From the NCBI GenBank assembly GCA_004194705.1, contig SADC01000022.1, positions 1 to 64,000 of the forward strand: a stretch of DNA of 64,000 nucleotides, in the 5' to 3' direction. This DNA is from Ditylenchus dipsaci. Its lineage: Eukaryota > Nematoda > Chromadorea > Rhabditida > Anguinidae. Shown here piece by piece: positions 52,401 through 63,125 of this stretch. Position 1 is the first letter of the stretch. Each line of letters opens with the position of its first letter. A program made the translations under genes and the position numbers. A model generated the notes under the pieces. That model searched no databases, had not been told where the DNA came from, and was given only the letters and a program-made list of their open reading frames with translations.

Positions 52401-55400
52401 TGAAACAGGTCTATTTTGGGTTAGGGCAAGCTGTTTTATAGAGTAAGCAATGACCACCGTCTAAAATGGTTGATTTAAGCCAATCTTCGGCCCCAATGGA
52501 AACACGGTCATGGCACTGCTTTGAAGGCCCGCTCCCAATGGCAAAGGTAGTAGTAGTCACAATGAATAGACACACAACATAGACCAAGGCTGTGGACAAT
52601 ACTGCTCTGTTTGAAGAGTCATGCCCATGCGTGACAACGAAAAAAAGCGAGGACCAGCAATGTTTTTAAACCGTCCCATTTCACTCGTTTTGCGTCGAAA
52701 ATAATATTGATGGTATCAGTTTAATTGTTGAAACTAGACAGAAAACTTAAAAACACGGATTTTTTTGATTTTTTTCGCAAAAAATTAAAATTTGACGCAA
52801 AATTTAGCTCGGACCAAGCACTTCTAATAATATTGTATTATCTTCCTTATTATGTTATAGCGTGTTCTACCCTGTTTTAAGCATTTTCCCCGAAAAATCA
52901 CCTTGCGGGAGAGAGGTAAAATTTCAGGTTAAAAAAAAGTTTGGGGCATTTCCGAGGCTCAAGACAATTTTCTGCAAAAAATACTCAAAACATGCTAGGA
53001 ATACTATAGAAAAATGCTATTGAATTAGTGTAAAAAATTATTATAAAGTGATTGGTCCAGCCTGTGTGATTTTGGCTGAATTTGCCGCAAAATTAATCCT
53101 ATTCGCGGCAAAAATTAAGATTATCTGTGGAAAAATAAAAAATTCGTGAAAATTCTTAAATAGTAAAAAAATTGCCCGTGCAGTATTGTCCACACTTCAT
53201 CATTTTAGCTTCTTTTTACTAGACTTTTACTTCTTTACTTACTTTTGCACAATTACACACGGTTTTTCTGGCCTTCGTCTTGATGCACCTTTGCTTATGT
53301 GTGTTTATCCCGCTTGTGGTTCTCTAATCTGAGTGATGTGTGTGTGCACTAGTAGTATTTTAAACATTTTCGCATTTACAAACTGCTTAAGAAATAGATA
53401 TTGTGGATATAACTTTAATTTAAAGAACTTGAATAAAATATATTTCAGGGCATCCACTATGCTTTTGGGTAATTTTTACTTTTGAAAGAAACATCTTTTT
53501 GGTTTTCGAATTCTTACCTCTTTTTATGCTTTTGTTACTGGCTGCTTTCACACATTATTTACTTGATTAAAAAAAATGTTTGAATGATTTATTCTCTTTT
53601 AATCTTTCTTTTTAACAAAAAAACATTTTGATGCCTTTTTGGTCCTCAATAGAAGAAGCTGGAATTCTAAAGTTCAAGATAAAAAGGCGAACAATTATAA
53701 TTGCAGCTGAGTTTTTCTTTGAACCTTCTTTATTGAGAAAAAAGTATTAAAAATGTCTAGCAATCACAGAAAATGCTTAAAGTGCAAACTTCAAAAAACA
53801 TATGTTTAGGAATTTTTAAAATTTTCAAAGTCGATAATAATATTTTGTTTTACGAGACTCATAAACTCGAATCAAATTTAGCAATTTTTTAATAGTTAAA
53901 TTTGATGCGTTAACCTTCCAGCCATTTTTTCAAGTAAAAGAAGCGCTGGTAGGCAAAAAGTCATTAAGTTGAAATTTTTTGCCTCGATTGCCCTGTTGTT
54001 TGTAAAGCGCCCACAAGCAGCATTCAAAAACAACAGAAGGGATCACAGCAATTTTTTCAAAAAAAATTGCCTTTCATCGTTTTTTTCATTTAAAAAAAAG
54101 CGCTGTAACGCTTCTTTACCTTCAATTTTACCTACTCTGGTGTTGGGTAATACACCTCGCAACATTTTTTACTTAGCGTCATTTCTGGAATAAACATTTA
54201 TATGCACTGGCTTTATAAAAAAGAAAAACATTTTTCAGTAGAATTTTTTAGCAATTGTTAGCTTTTCAGTTTTTAAAAGGGCATTTTTGTGCTCTCAAGT
54301 GTCTGGAAGAGTAAATTAATTGTCTGAAGTAGTTTTCCTATTCTCTAAAAATGTAAAGTTAAGAAGTTAATCTAAGACCCTAAAAATTTAAAAAAAACAA
54401 TATGGAAATACTAAATTGAAATTCAAAAAATGTAATATAAAGGGCAGAATTTGAATATCCAAAAATTTGTTTTATTTTTCTTAGTGATACAGCTTTATAA
54501 TATAGATCGCTTTTAGAAATGTCAATGCGCATGGGTTCTAAAGCTATTAGCAACGATGTGCGTGAGCTGGCTTCCAGAAGGTCCAATCGTCAGCAGCAGC
54601 GGATTCTTTTGCAGGTAGCGGTAATGAGTATGTCGTAGGGTCTAAACTCCTAGTTAGCATATGTAGACACGTGGTTGCATAGTTAACGCATACTCCATCA
54701 GTACTTCTAGAATCACCGGTAAAGACGACCCTACAAATGAATTGGCATTGTATGAGAATTGGTCTTATCTTTTAGCCTATTAATTTTTCGGGGGTAGTCG
54801 AGGGTCAAGCCAGCATACATTAAGATTAACTCAAACATGCATTTCAAACTCCTAAAAGTAATGTTTAAGTTTGAAACCGCTCTCACAGCCAAATAAATTG
54901 TTCCATGGCCCCTTATTAGGCAATCAATAGTTCATTTTGGAGTCCTGCTTCTTTGCTACAACATCACACCAACTGTAAACATTTTCAATACAGGAAAAGA
55001 GATTATGGCTTATTCCGAGTGAGGGGCAAGATAAAAAAACTCGTTTGATTACAGAATGCAATGCAAAGTTCGTGAAAACAATTAAACAGGTTGATACCTC
55101 GTTCAGTCTTGGTTAAGCTTTATCGTGATTATGCAAACACATCACAACATCTAAAAAATATATTGCATGTTGCGGTTCAGATATCCGTGATTGCAGTCAT
55201 ATTCTACCTGTACATGAGCACTTACTACTTACTATACCACGTCTTCTTGATTGAGAACAAGTATGTTTAATTTGCTCATTCTTGAAATTTAATTATTTGC
55301 ATGCTTTCTAACCTAAATTTGTTAAGTTTTGAGCCTAGTTTTTAAAATTAGTATATGATCATCAATAGCAGATTTGATGCAAGAAGAGTGAAAAATCGAA

Positions 55401-55872
55401 CGATGCAAAAAAAAATTGCTGCCCTCGCCTTAACTTCTCAAAACGCACAGGCATCTCTTTTTAAAGAAGCAGCAAAAAAAAGTTGCCGACTTCCGTTAAA
55501 TTCACTTAAAAAATTCAAAATTATTTACTAAAAGGTATATATATGAGTTTTTTGCAGATGGGTTGTTCTCTTCAATAGGTATTAATTATTGTAGAAAATA
55601 GTAATAATACATATATTTTTTTAGTTTTTTCTACTCTACTACACACATGATCAATCCCGTCATCTATTTCTCGTTAAATAAAGAGATGAGATTACAATTA
55701 GTAATAACTAATCCAGTAAAAAAAGTATACAATTTTTTATGTGTGTGAATTGCAGACAAGAGCTTTTTCCGATTTCTTGAACTATGTTTGTTGTACTGGA
55801 GCCAAACAGGACTACTACCACTATGGATCTGTTCGCAAAACATCGGCAGAACAAAAGTGGTTTATTGGTTAA
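49401..55872 (+). CDS. Rhodopsin-like 7-transmembrane G-protein-coupled receptor
   Basis: Exons: 49401-49535 (TM1, TLAITGNMCLIIVLL), 49731-49842 (TM2, LSLAIADVLHG), 50733-50802 (TM3), 51212-51265 (SAICLDRLVAI, the DRY-equivalent DRL), 51312-51346, 51398-51532 (TM4 and loop), 51584-51699 (TM5 region, WLGPRNVFTFTY), about 54506-54614 (basic loop, ASRRSNRQQQRILLQ), possibly 54920-55018, 55090-55260 (TM6, basic then AVQISVIAVIFYLYMSTYYL), 55625-55700 (TM7, HMINPVIYF, the NPxxY motif) and 55756-55872 (Cys-containing tail, TAA). The last three exons join in perfect phase. TM3 joins the DRL exon only if one T is added at 50790-50793. The exon set between TM5 and TM6 is uncertain; including 54920-55018 would give an extra hydrophobic segment. 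The N-terminal exon is missing. Ligand unknown. Confidence 0.82.
49843..50732. other. GPCR intron 2
   Basis: AT-rich intron. A partial TACGGTA-type element end (GGGGGATTGATAGAGGTTATACGGTA) lies at about 50050-50076. No other feature was recognised. Confidence 0.4.
50800..51165. mobile_element. Palindromic MITE abutting the GPCR TM3 splice donor
   Basis: Left GATGTGTAAAGGCCATCTTA and right GGCCCTTACACATC are inverted at their ends. Inside, ATTATCCACCTTTTTTATTTCG and AGCAAGTCATATGTTATTTGA are mirrored. The GT of the exon's splice donor (50803-50804) falls within the terminal repeat. Confidence 0.7.
51700..54480. other. Large GPCR intron
   Basis: About 2.8 kb of mainly AT-rich sequence between the TM5-region exon and the basic-loop exon. 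Apart from the minus-strand candidate at 52440-52590, I found no supported exon or element. Confidence 0.4.
52440..52590 (-). CDS. Possible nested antisense exon of an unknown secreted or membrane protein
   Basis: Between an AACAG acceptor near 52605 and a possible GGTCATT donor near 52455, the minus strand encodes a hydrophobic stretch (STALVYVVCLFIV)TTTTFAIG followed by a polar segment with one cysteine (SKQCHDRVSIGAEDW). Composition is gene-like and it sits inside the large GPCR intron. Partner exons were not found. Confidence 0.3.
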
Positions 55873-55975
55873 CCTCCTTTAACTGATACTCACCTAAACA
55901 ACAGTAATAGACTAACAACGACATTAATTCGTACACTGTGTTTTGTAGTAGTAATTGTTGTATTAACATATAATG

Positions 55976-56356
55976 AGCGGGGGCAGTGGCGGGGGGTGCG
56001 TGATTAATTTACAAGCCTCGGGACTGAAATTTTTTGAAACAGGAGTCTAGAATGAATCTGAAGCCTTTTGAAACACTTCTGAAGTCAAAGCTACGATATT
56101 GCCACTCCTCTGGTTCGATAAGTCTTGATCCTTCTCGGCTGCCGTTCTGAAAATGACCTCATTCAAGAGTTTTTTTCGACTGGGATTTTTCGGGGGGTGA
56201 CGGGGGGTCATTTTGGAGCGGGGGGGGGGGAGAAACGGGGGGGAGGTGGCCAATTTTTTTTGCGGGGGGGGGGGAGGAGCGGGGGGGGGAGGTATAAGAA
56301 AATTTGGTCAAAAAGCGGGGGGAGGGGGGGGGAAGGGAGGGAGGCCAACCCTAGTA
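55976..56356. mobile_element. Second copy of the poly-C/G-armed AGGGTTGGC element (truncated)
   Basis: Reverse-complement copy of 27033-27516. It retains the unique core (ATTAATTTACAAGCCTCGGG to GAAAATGACCTC) and G-rich arm ending GGCCAACCCTAG. Its left end stops at GCGGGGGCAGTGG, lacking the terminal arm. It starts about 100 bases past the GPCR stop codon. Confidence 0.8.
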
Positions 56357-57440
56357 TATAGCATTCACGGTACTAATTTAGGTTGCATCTCAGCGATAAA
56401 GCTAGATACATATCCATATTCGTAAATAATGTATAAACCAAAGACAAAAAAAGTTGAACGATCAAATTATACTATTTGCTTAAAGGTGTAATTGTAAAGT
56501 TGATCATGTAGTCATATTTAAGTTAATTGTTGTCAGATCACCACCAAAGACCTGCAGGTCTGCCACAACGACAACCACCACAACAAACGGTTGCTCAACC
56601 ACCACTACAGGCACAAGCAACACAGGAGCAGGGCTTAGAAGTGTTCGGTTCACTACTCAATAGCCTCATTCATATTTTTGTTATTATCATTTATATATGC
56701 ACTCACAAACACACCCACCTTCCAGTAATTTTGTTCGTGAAGGAGCAGCAAAAGAGGCACACTCATATGTGGTGGTGATGGTAGTGGTGGTCATATTGTA
56801 CGTGGTTTATTGGTAATGTATTAAGTTATTTAATTTAGTTAGCAGGGATATAGACATTTATGTCGACATTTTGGGTGGATGTTAAAATTTTGGGTGCGAA
56901 ACGAAAAATAATAAAGGAAAATAACTTTTTACCAAAACCTACGATTGTTGAGGGACACAGTGAAAAAAAGTATTTTTGATGCTAGCCACGGTTTTACGCT
57001 TTCTAGGTTGGAATTACTAGATTGGATACAGACAAAACAGAAAAATTAAAATAATAATTTTTGTAAACAGTAAATTTGAATTTCAAATTGGAACTTTTTG
57101 AGACGCGACGTTTTCAATTAAATAGTCAACATTTGCCTGAGGAGCACTCCTTCTACATAAAAAACCAAAAAATTGAATCATGCAAATTTTGTACCTCGTA
57201 TTTGTATCGAAAGTGCCGATTAGGGTTCGTAACAAGATCTTGCAATTATAGAACAATGATTTTATAGGCCTGTCAAATGACTGAATCTAAAAAGACGGAT
57301 TATATTAAACAATTTCCGCTGGGATCTATGTTCTGGAACCCTACTTTTAGTAACATAGCTTTATGGAGCACTCTCTTATATTAAAGTAACTAAACTAAGT
57401 CTAAATATGAGAAATCTAGACTCTTAATTTAATTCCAATT
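56357..57440. other. Intergenic DNA with a possible Q/P-rich exon
   Basis: After a TTGTCAG acceptor, 56535-56665 is open in a frame rich in Gln and Pro (QRQPPQQTVAQPPLQAQATQ), and also in a Thr-rich frame. It may be an early exon of the next gene, but joining could not be checked. The rest is AT-rich. Confidence 0.35.
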
Positions 57441-57445
57441 TTCAG

Positions 57446-60376
57446 ATCTCGTTCCCATGAGTCGAGAACATCTACCTGTAGGGTGGAAAATAGTTTTGTT
57501 GGGGCAACTGTGGCCACCGAAAATTCTCCGCTTATCCTACCTTCCAGCACTGCTCCAGTCCCAGCCACTAACACTTTCTCTTTCAACTTCCGTTCCCAAG
57601 TCCCCAAAAGTGTATCCACTGCCATTCTCAAAGAGGTGCTAACTCACGAGCTTGCCAAAATAATTTCTACAGACCCAGACCCACAAGATGACTGCAAATC
57701 TATACTTTTACCTGCTACCACTCTACAAGAAGACTATCTACAGGAACAACAGCTAAAACAATGGACAGAACAGCCAGTTATATATAATCTAAACCAAAAG
57801 AATACTACCTCAGAATCAATCATAATAGACTTGGCAGAGCCTTTAGAAAAACTGGAGCTGGACTTGGTATCATCCTGCAGTTTGGCTAATGACCTCTCAA
57901 GGTACTATTTTTTGTTCAAACTGCCAATAAGGTTAATTTTCAAATTCGCCAAACGTTTCGCGAATTTGAAAAAAGTTTCATATTCGCCAAACGTCTATGC
58001 ACCTTAATTTTCGCTACCCAAAGCCAGATTTCGACTTAAACTTGAGAATGCTGGCACATAATCAACTGAAATTTCGGGCTGATTTCAAACTAGGCCATTT
58101 CAGATTAGGCAAAATTCAAATTGGACCACGATTTTGAGTGAAATAGCAGTGAAAAAGTTGCCAACAAACGGGCCCAGTTTCCAAAGACCTAATTTCAATT
58201 GGCTCAATTTGGAATGGAGTGGAACCAGTTTGAATTGGCCTAACCTTTTACTCCATCAAATTTGCGGTCTGGTTCACCGAAAACTGAAATAAAAGACTAA
58301 CAGACAAAGATTAGCTGGGCTTGCAGTCCTATATTTATTTATATTAAATTTATATTATATTTATATTTATAATCATACTGGTATTGTGTATTTGATCTTA
58401 CTACATGAAATTCAATCACATTAGCACTGGTAATGTAGCCCTCAATATTAGCTACATTTCAAGTAGTCATGACTACCGAAAACTAATTTTCATCGAGTAC
58501 TGTGTCCATTTTCAGAACTGTTTCCACACATTCTTGTGGTTTGGCCAGAAAACTAGAGGAGCATGCCAATAGCTTTATTGAAGCAGAGAATATGGCCATC
58601 AACAAGGCTAGAGAGCAGAGGACTAGTTTACTGGACTCCCTGATCAGAGCGCTGAGTTTGTATCCAGAAGAGGGTGAACAAGACCAAGGCGATGTAGCTA
58701 TGATTGATGAGGTTAAAGGGACTCAGGCTTCTTCACCTGACGCAATAGCCCCATTGTGCTATGAAGCACCGTCTTCATCTTCGGTGCTCATCAATGAACA
58801 AAATCTGAAGCCATATATCAACAGAAGTACTCCAAATCGATGGAGTTAAGCAAGTTGAATGGCTGTGTGCCTAACACTCTCTCTATGTAAGCGTTTAACA
58901 AATACAACAAACAAAGATTCTAGTGGCCAGTTAAAACAGGTGGAAAATCTACCCACTTATATTGCGAAGTTGGGACTCGGTGGCGCAGTAGATAAGCATT
59001 TTGCTTCATGACCTAAAATGGTGCGCAGGTCCGACCCCACGTGGTGGCGCGCTAGTTATTTTGGCTTGTTTGACCAATTTATCGGGATAATTCGACTTTT
59101 TTGACGCCAGATTCGGAAAAAGAAATGATAGAAGAAACCTTTCAGAAATGCATAAAACCAAGATTTACAAAATAATTTCAATTTGTTGAATATATCTATT
59201 TATAATTAATTTATAGAAGACTACCATCCCCCATTTTACAAAATGATGTAATTGTGGGATCTATGGCACCTGAATTAGTCAAGTAAGTTTTCAAATGGGT
59301 ACTTGTGCACTTGGGGGCCCCTTTTTGGTTAACTGTATGTCTTTATGTCTAAGGTAAGTGAAGGTTAGCCCCTTCGAGGGCGCAGGGGCTTAGTTGCTTG
59401 GGGTTGAGATGCGCACACCCACATACCTTAGACACCAATCACTCGAAGTAACTCTGGATGCATAAAAACAATATGCATACCAGAGTTTTTTTATGCGGTA
59501 GGCCCCAGCTAACAAAACTATGTTCAAATTCCATCTTTTTTGGTTTTTTTAAGATGTATAGGTACCCTTTTTGGTGTAATTACCTTGGGGGACCAAGGCA
59601 GTTGGTCAATCTTTGGTAGCCAACTTTTTTTGAGAACTTCACTTTTTATTGCGGAAATTGTTAGGAAACAACTTTTTTTATCGTTTCTGGCGTATGAAAA
59701 TTACTTAGGAGACGTTTAAACCATACTTACAGTTAACCAAAAAGGGCCCCCAAGTGCACAAGTGCCTTCAAATGTACTTATTTAAAGCTTCAGAAATGTA
59801 AAGGGTAACTTAAAGTATAACTTCTCTTCTGCACGATTCTTGTGTGGAAACAGGAAAGAATTGCCTTTTTCAACCAGGGTTGGTACAATTTGGCCGATGG
59901 GTTACAAAATTGACCACATGTGGCCGATCGGTTGCATTTGGCCGACTCTGGTTCCCATGGATTAAAGAGAAAAAAATACAAACTTGCAAACAATAATCTG
60001 GGTTTCATCACGTGCTTTCCCTTTTAAAAGACACTATCGGCTATTAATATATAAATTTATTCAAATGTACTATTGTTTTAGTGGCGGATTGCACAAATGT
60101 TGTCTTGAGAGTGGGTGTGTGCACAGAGGCAGGTCCAGCTCCAACACTCAGGAGTACTTCTCCCAACTAGTTCATAGCCATTTGACAGGTGGAGGCAACA
60201 GGGGAGCTGCCTTTTCCAAGATCACTTCCAGCAAGCTCAGGGACAGTCTGCTACTGCTCATGGATCAAGCCTCCTGTTCTAGCACAAACAATCTGGCCAA
60301 TCACCAAGATATTTTAATAGAGAAAGAAGACGAGGAGACTGAAGAAGAGATGGACGAAGAAGTCGTATTTTTGTAA
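57446..60376 (+). CDS. Unrecognised acidic, Ser/Thr-rich multi-exon protein gene
   Basis: Exons: 57446-57901, 58514 to about 58840, 59217-59282 and 60082-60376 (TAA). The first encodes low-complexity Ser/Thr/Pro then LKEVLTHELAKIIST, Gln-rich and Leu/Glu-rich segments. The second joins it in phase (NDLS-RTVSTHSCG) and contains a likely helix (LARKLEEHANSFIEAENMAI). The last two join in phase (APELV-NGGLHKCC) and end in an acidic tail (EKEDEETEEEMDEE). No transmembrane segment or signal peptide is visible; I do not recognise a domain. The second exon could instead run to a TAA at 58849, which would split this into two genes. A cytoplasmic or nuclear regulatory protein is plausible but unproven. 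Confidence 0.6.
58972..59052 (+). ncRNA. tRNA-like / SINE head
   Basis: CGGTGGCGCAGTAGATAAGC is a good A-box region and GCAGGTCCGACCCCACG a good B box, about 45 bases apart. The acceptor stem is not cleanly paired, so this is more likely a tRNA-derived SINE or pseudogene than a working tRNA. It lies in an intron of the 57.4-60.4 kb gene. Confidence 0.5.
59296..59768. mobile_element. Inverted-repeat element with GTGCACTTGGGGGCCCC ends
   Basis: Left GTACTTGTGCACTTGGGGGC and right GCCCCCAAGTGCACAAGTGCC are inverted, with CCTTTTTGGTTAACTGTA mirrored just inside. The core carries the block shared with 36.2, 37.9 and 47.9 kb. Confidence 0.8.
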
Positions 60377-60399
60377 TTGTAATAATATTTGCATAAGTT

Positions 60400-61245
60400 G
60401 ACAAACACGGGTATAAAAGTTTTTATTAACACCACAACTTCTAACTTCATTGGTTTATATCTTCATGATTTTGCTGAATTCTTTTTTGACTGCCTCACGA
60501 GATTGTTCCGGTATATTAGCAGCTATTTGAATGGTCATTTCCTTTTTCTAAAAATAACGTGTTATCCAAATCAGGTATTTATGGTATGAGGAAGGGGTGG
60601 GGTTAGTACATGGCAAAAATGGGCGTCCCCTCAAACCAGAACAGGTCCCGTAAATTCGTATTTTCCGCTGTTTTTAAAATGACAACCCCCCCCCCCCCTC
60701 AAGTTCGTTCCCTCCTAAGGCTTTATTTCAAATTTTTAGTAATTTTGTTCTTTAGTCAGTCTAGTCCAAAAAGTTGCAAGGATTCTGATTTTGTAATTAA
60801 TTACGCTTTGTTAGAAAAAGATATAGGGTTTTTTAGTTCGCTAATAACACGAAATTTTTATAAAACCACTAGAATAATTTATAACTTGACAGAGCATTTT
60901 TACTCAAAGAACCCATGAGAAAGCTAAAGGAAAATTCTACCATATGGTCGGCCAGAAATTTCATTAGCCATTTGAAGTTTAGAAGTTGGCTATGCAAAAC
61001 GTCAAGTCCAAACTCCTTTTTGATAAAACTTTTTATATTTATAATGTTATTTGGTCGATCTTTTTTAAACGATAGCTCGACTTTAAGAAATCTGTCGGTC
61101 TAAAAAATTACTATATGGCACAAAGTTACCAACGAAAATGCAGTTTGTAAACCAAAACATCATTTTCGAATTTATGGTCTCAGCACAAAAAGTGGTTGTT
61201 TTCCAGTTTCGACGTGTTTTACATGCCGTGTGCAGTGGATCAAAT
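60400..61245. other. Intergenic DNA
   Basis: At 60695-60800, AAGTTCGTTCCCTCCTAAGG and AGTCTAGTCCAAAAAGTTGCAAGGATTC resemble the inner part of the TACAGTCGA foldback family, so a decayed copy is likely. No supported exon. Confidence 0.4.
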
Positions 61246-61249
61246 GTCG

Positions 61250-61697
61250 TTGGTTTATGGCCTGTTCACATACTGAGAGTGAAAGTGAGAGTGAGTTGTC
61301 ATCGTGAACGCGCTTTACTCTCATATCTACTCTCCCTCTTACTCTCAGGTGTTCACAATGGTTTTTTTTTCTATTTTTCATTTAACTAATCATTTTAATA
61401 TTGTAAATTACGACTAAAGATTGCTTATTGGACAGTTTTTGATAAACAGTAAAATTTCCATAATAGACCCAGGATTATTAATAGAGGTTTCACAGTATTT
61501 CAAATATAGTTTGTATTTCACATAATTTGGTCGTAATCTGCAATATTATCAACAAATTTAAAGAATGAAACAATAATTTGATTCGTTTTATGCAAAAGAA
61601 AATAAGCATTGTGAACACCTAAGAATGGAAGTGAGAGTGAGTTGCATTGTGAACCCCTCCTTACTTTCACTTTTAGTATTTGAACAGGCCATTAATG
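61250..61697. mobile_element. Inverted-repeat element with TGGCCTGTTCA ends
   Basis: Left TATGGCCTGTTCACATACTG and right AGTATTTGAACAGGCCATTA are inverted. Just inside, GAGAGTGAAAGTGAGAGTGA and CTTACTTTCACTTTTAG mirror each other, and CATTGTGAAC / GTTCACAATG recur. Confidence 0.7.
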
Positions 61698-61733
61698 ATT
61701 TTGAGATCTGCGCCCTGCCCCTAACCTGAATAC

Positions 61734-62213
61734 CTTTTCAAGAGTGGTCAAAGTGAATATTTGTTGACAACTTCGCTGCTTGATAGTGTTTATTGAAGCG
61801 CCTTGCTCACGCAACTGACCAATCATTTCATCTGTCTATAAAACCAACATTAATACAATTAATTTAACGCTAACATTAACAATATGAAAATGTTGACAAT
61901 GCTTTCCTGAAAAAATGAAAAGACTTCACCTTAGCCTTGTCATTTGCGATGAAGTCGAAAGTAGTTTTGAGAGCTTTTTTGTAAAGTTGGGTAGTGGCTT
62001 CTTCACTTCCCAAAATACTGACTACTTTGGAGTAGACATCGGTGAACTTAATTTGTTAAAATAAAAATATGTGATTAAAAAGTGGAGAAAATCTACCATT
62101 CCAGTCTGCTCAGGAGTGAATCCCAAATTGTTGACATTAGTTTTGAAATAGTCAGCAATTTGTTCTAGTGTTTTGTTCTCCACCAAGTACATGTCAAAAG
62201 CTGTGTTAGCCAT
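61734..62213 (-). CDS. Unrecognised small helical protein (three exons seen)
   Basis: Exons 62213-62097, 62046-61930 and 61835-61734, all phase 0 and all multiples of three (39, 39 and 34 codons). They read MANTAFDMYLVENKTLEQIA, then FTDVYSKVVSILGSEEATTQ, then TDEMIGQLREQGASINTIKQ, giving an all-helical, charged protein without transmembrane segments. The ATG directly follows a TTTCAG acceptor, so either it is a trans-spliced start or an upstream exon (signal peptide?) exists beyond the mariner remnant. A GTATTC donor at 61733 implies at least one more exon. The length and helical pattern recall small nematode-specific secreted families (SXP/RAL-2 or FAR type), but no diagnostic motif was seen. 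Confidence 0.6.
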
Positions 62214-62300
62214 CTGAAATAATTCCATAAACAGTAATATATAACAGGTTCGGAGATTAGTGAGTAAAAGAAAAAAAGTGTTTGCTGAAAATGTTCCTTT

Positions 62301-62868
62301 TACAGGGTGCGCCAATTTTTTCGCATGTATTTGTTTTGGCCATAACTTTTTTGTTTTTCATGATTTTGACGTAATTTTGTTTTTTAAAGAAAGCTGAGAC
62401 TATAGGCAACCGAACCGTACCAAATTTGTTTATGTTTGTTTGTCGTACACACTAAAATTGTGATTAAGTAAGAGGTCTAGTTTTTCTTTTTTTAGCCATG
62501 ACCTACACAGTTCAAGACAAGTCAAAATTCGTCGAATGGTTCATCGAAGAAGGCAAAAGTGTCACAGCATTCGGTGTTCGATATCGGAGGGAGCTTTGAC
62601 AAGAAGAGGCTGTGGGGTTGGTACGCAAAGTTCAAAAGCCAAGAAAGTGTTGATCGAAAGAAGAAGACTGGCAATAAGGTTTGGTTACCAGCACAGTTCT
62701 TGTAACCAACAGCAAGTGGTGTTCAAATAAATTTTTTTGTCAATGTTTGGTACGGTTCGATTGCCTAGAGTCTCAGCTTTCTTTTAAAAAAAAATTACGT
62801 CAAAATCATGAAAAACAAAAAAGTTATGGCCAAAACAAATACGTGCGAAAAAATTGGCGCACCCTGTA
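62301..62868 (+). mobile_element. Internally deleted mariner-type element retaining part of its transposase
   Basis: Terminal inverted repeats of about 130 bp start TACAGGGTGCGCCAATTTTT and end with the complement. The plus strand starts MTYTVQDKSKFVEWFIEEGK at 62498 and, after one frame change at about 62590, gives WYAKFKSQESVDRKKKTGNK. This is the paired helix-turn-helix DNA-binding region of a mariner/Tc1-like transposase. The catalytic DDD/E domain is absent. Confidence 0.85.
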
Positions 62869-62924
62869 CATTAAATTTTCGTCAAAGTCGGAATTAAAAC
62901 CTATTTATTATATCTATTAAACGG

Positions 62925-63125
62925 GCCCCCTCGACTTTGAGGGTTTATATCTCGGAACAGAGTGAATATTTCACTAAGCTGTTTATTGTATTTTCTTAAC
63001 TCCAACAAGCTCTATTGATTATACTTTTCAGATTTTGGTTGAGCAGCCAAAAATGTTGATCAAAAAAATTATCCGATTTTCGAGGGGTTGAAAATTAAAC
63101 GGGCCGTCCCGTTTAATACAGATAA
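62925..63125. mobile_element. Partial element of the TACCGTATTTTCTC/ACGGGCC family
   Basis: ATTAAACGGGCCCCCTCG at left and AAACGGGCCGTCCCGTTTAA at right, with an interior resembling 10310-10480. Right end degenerates to AATACGATA. Confidence 0.5.
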
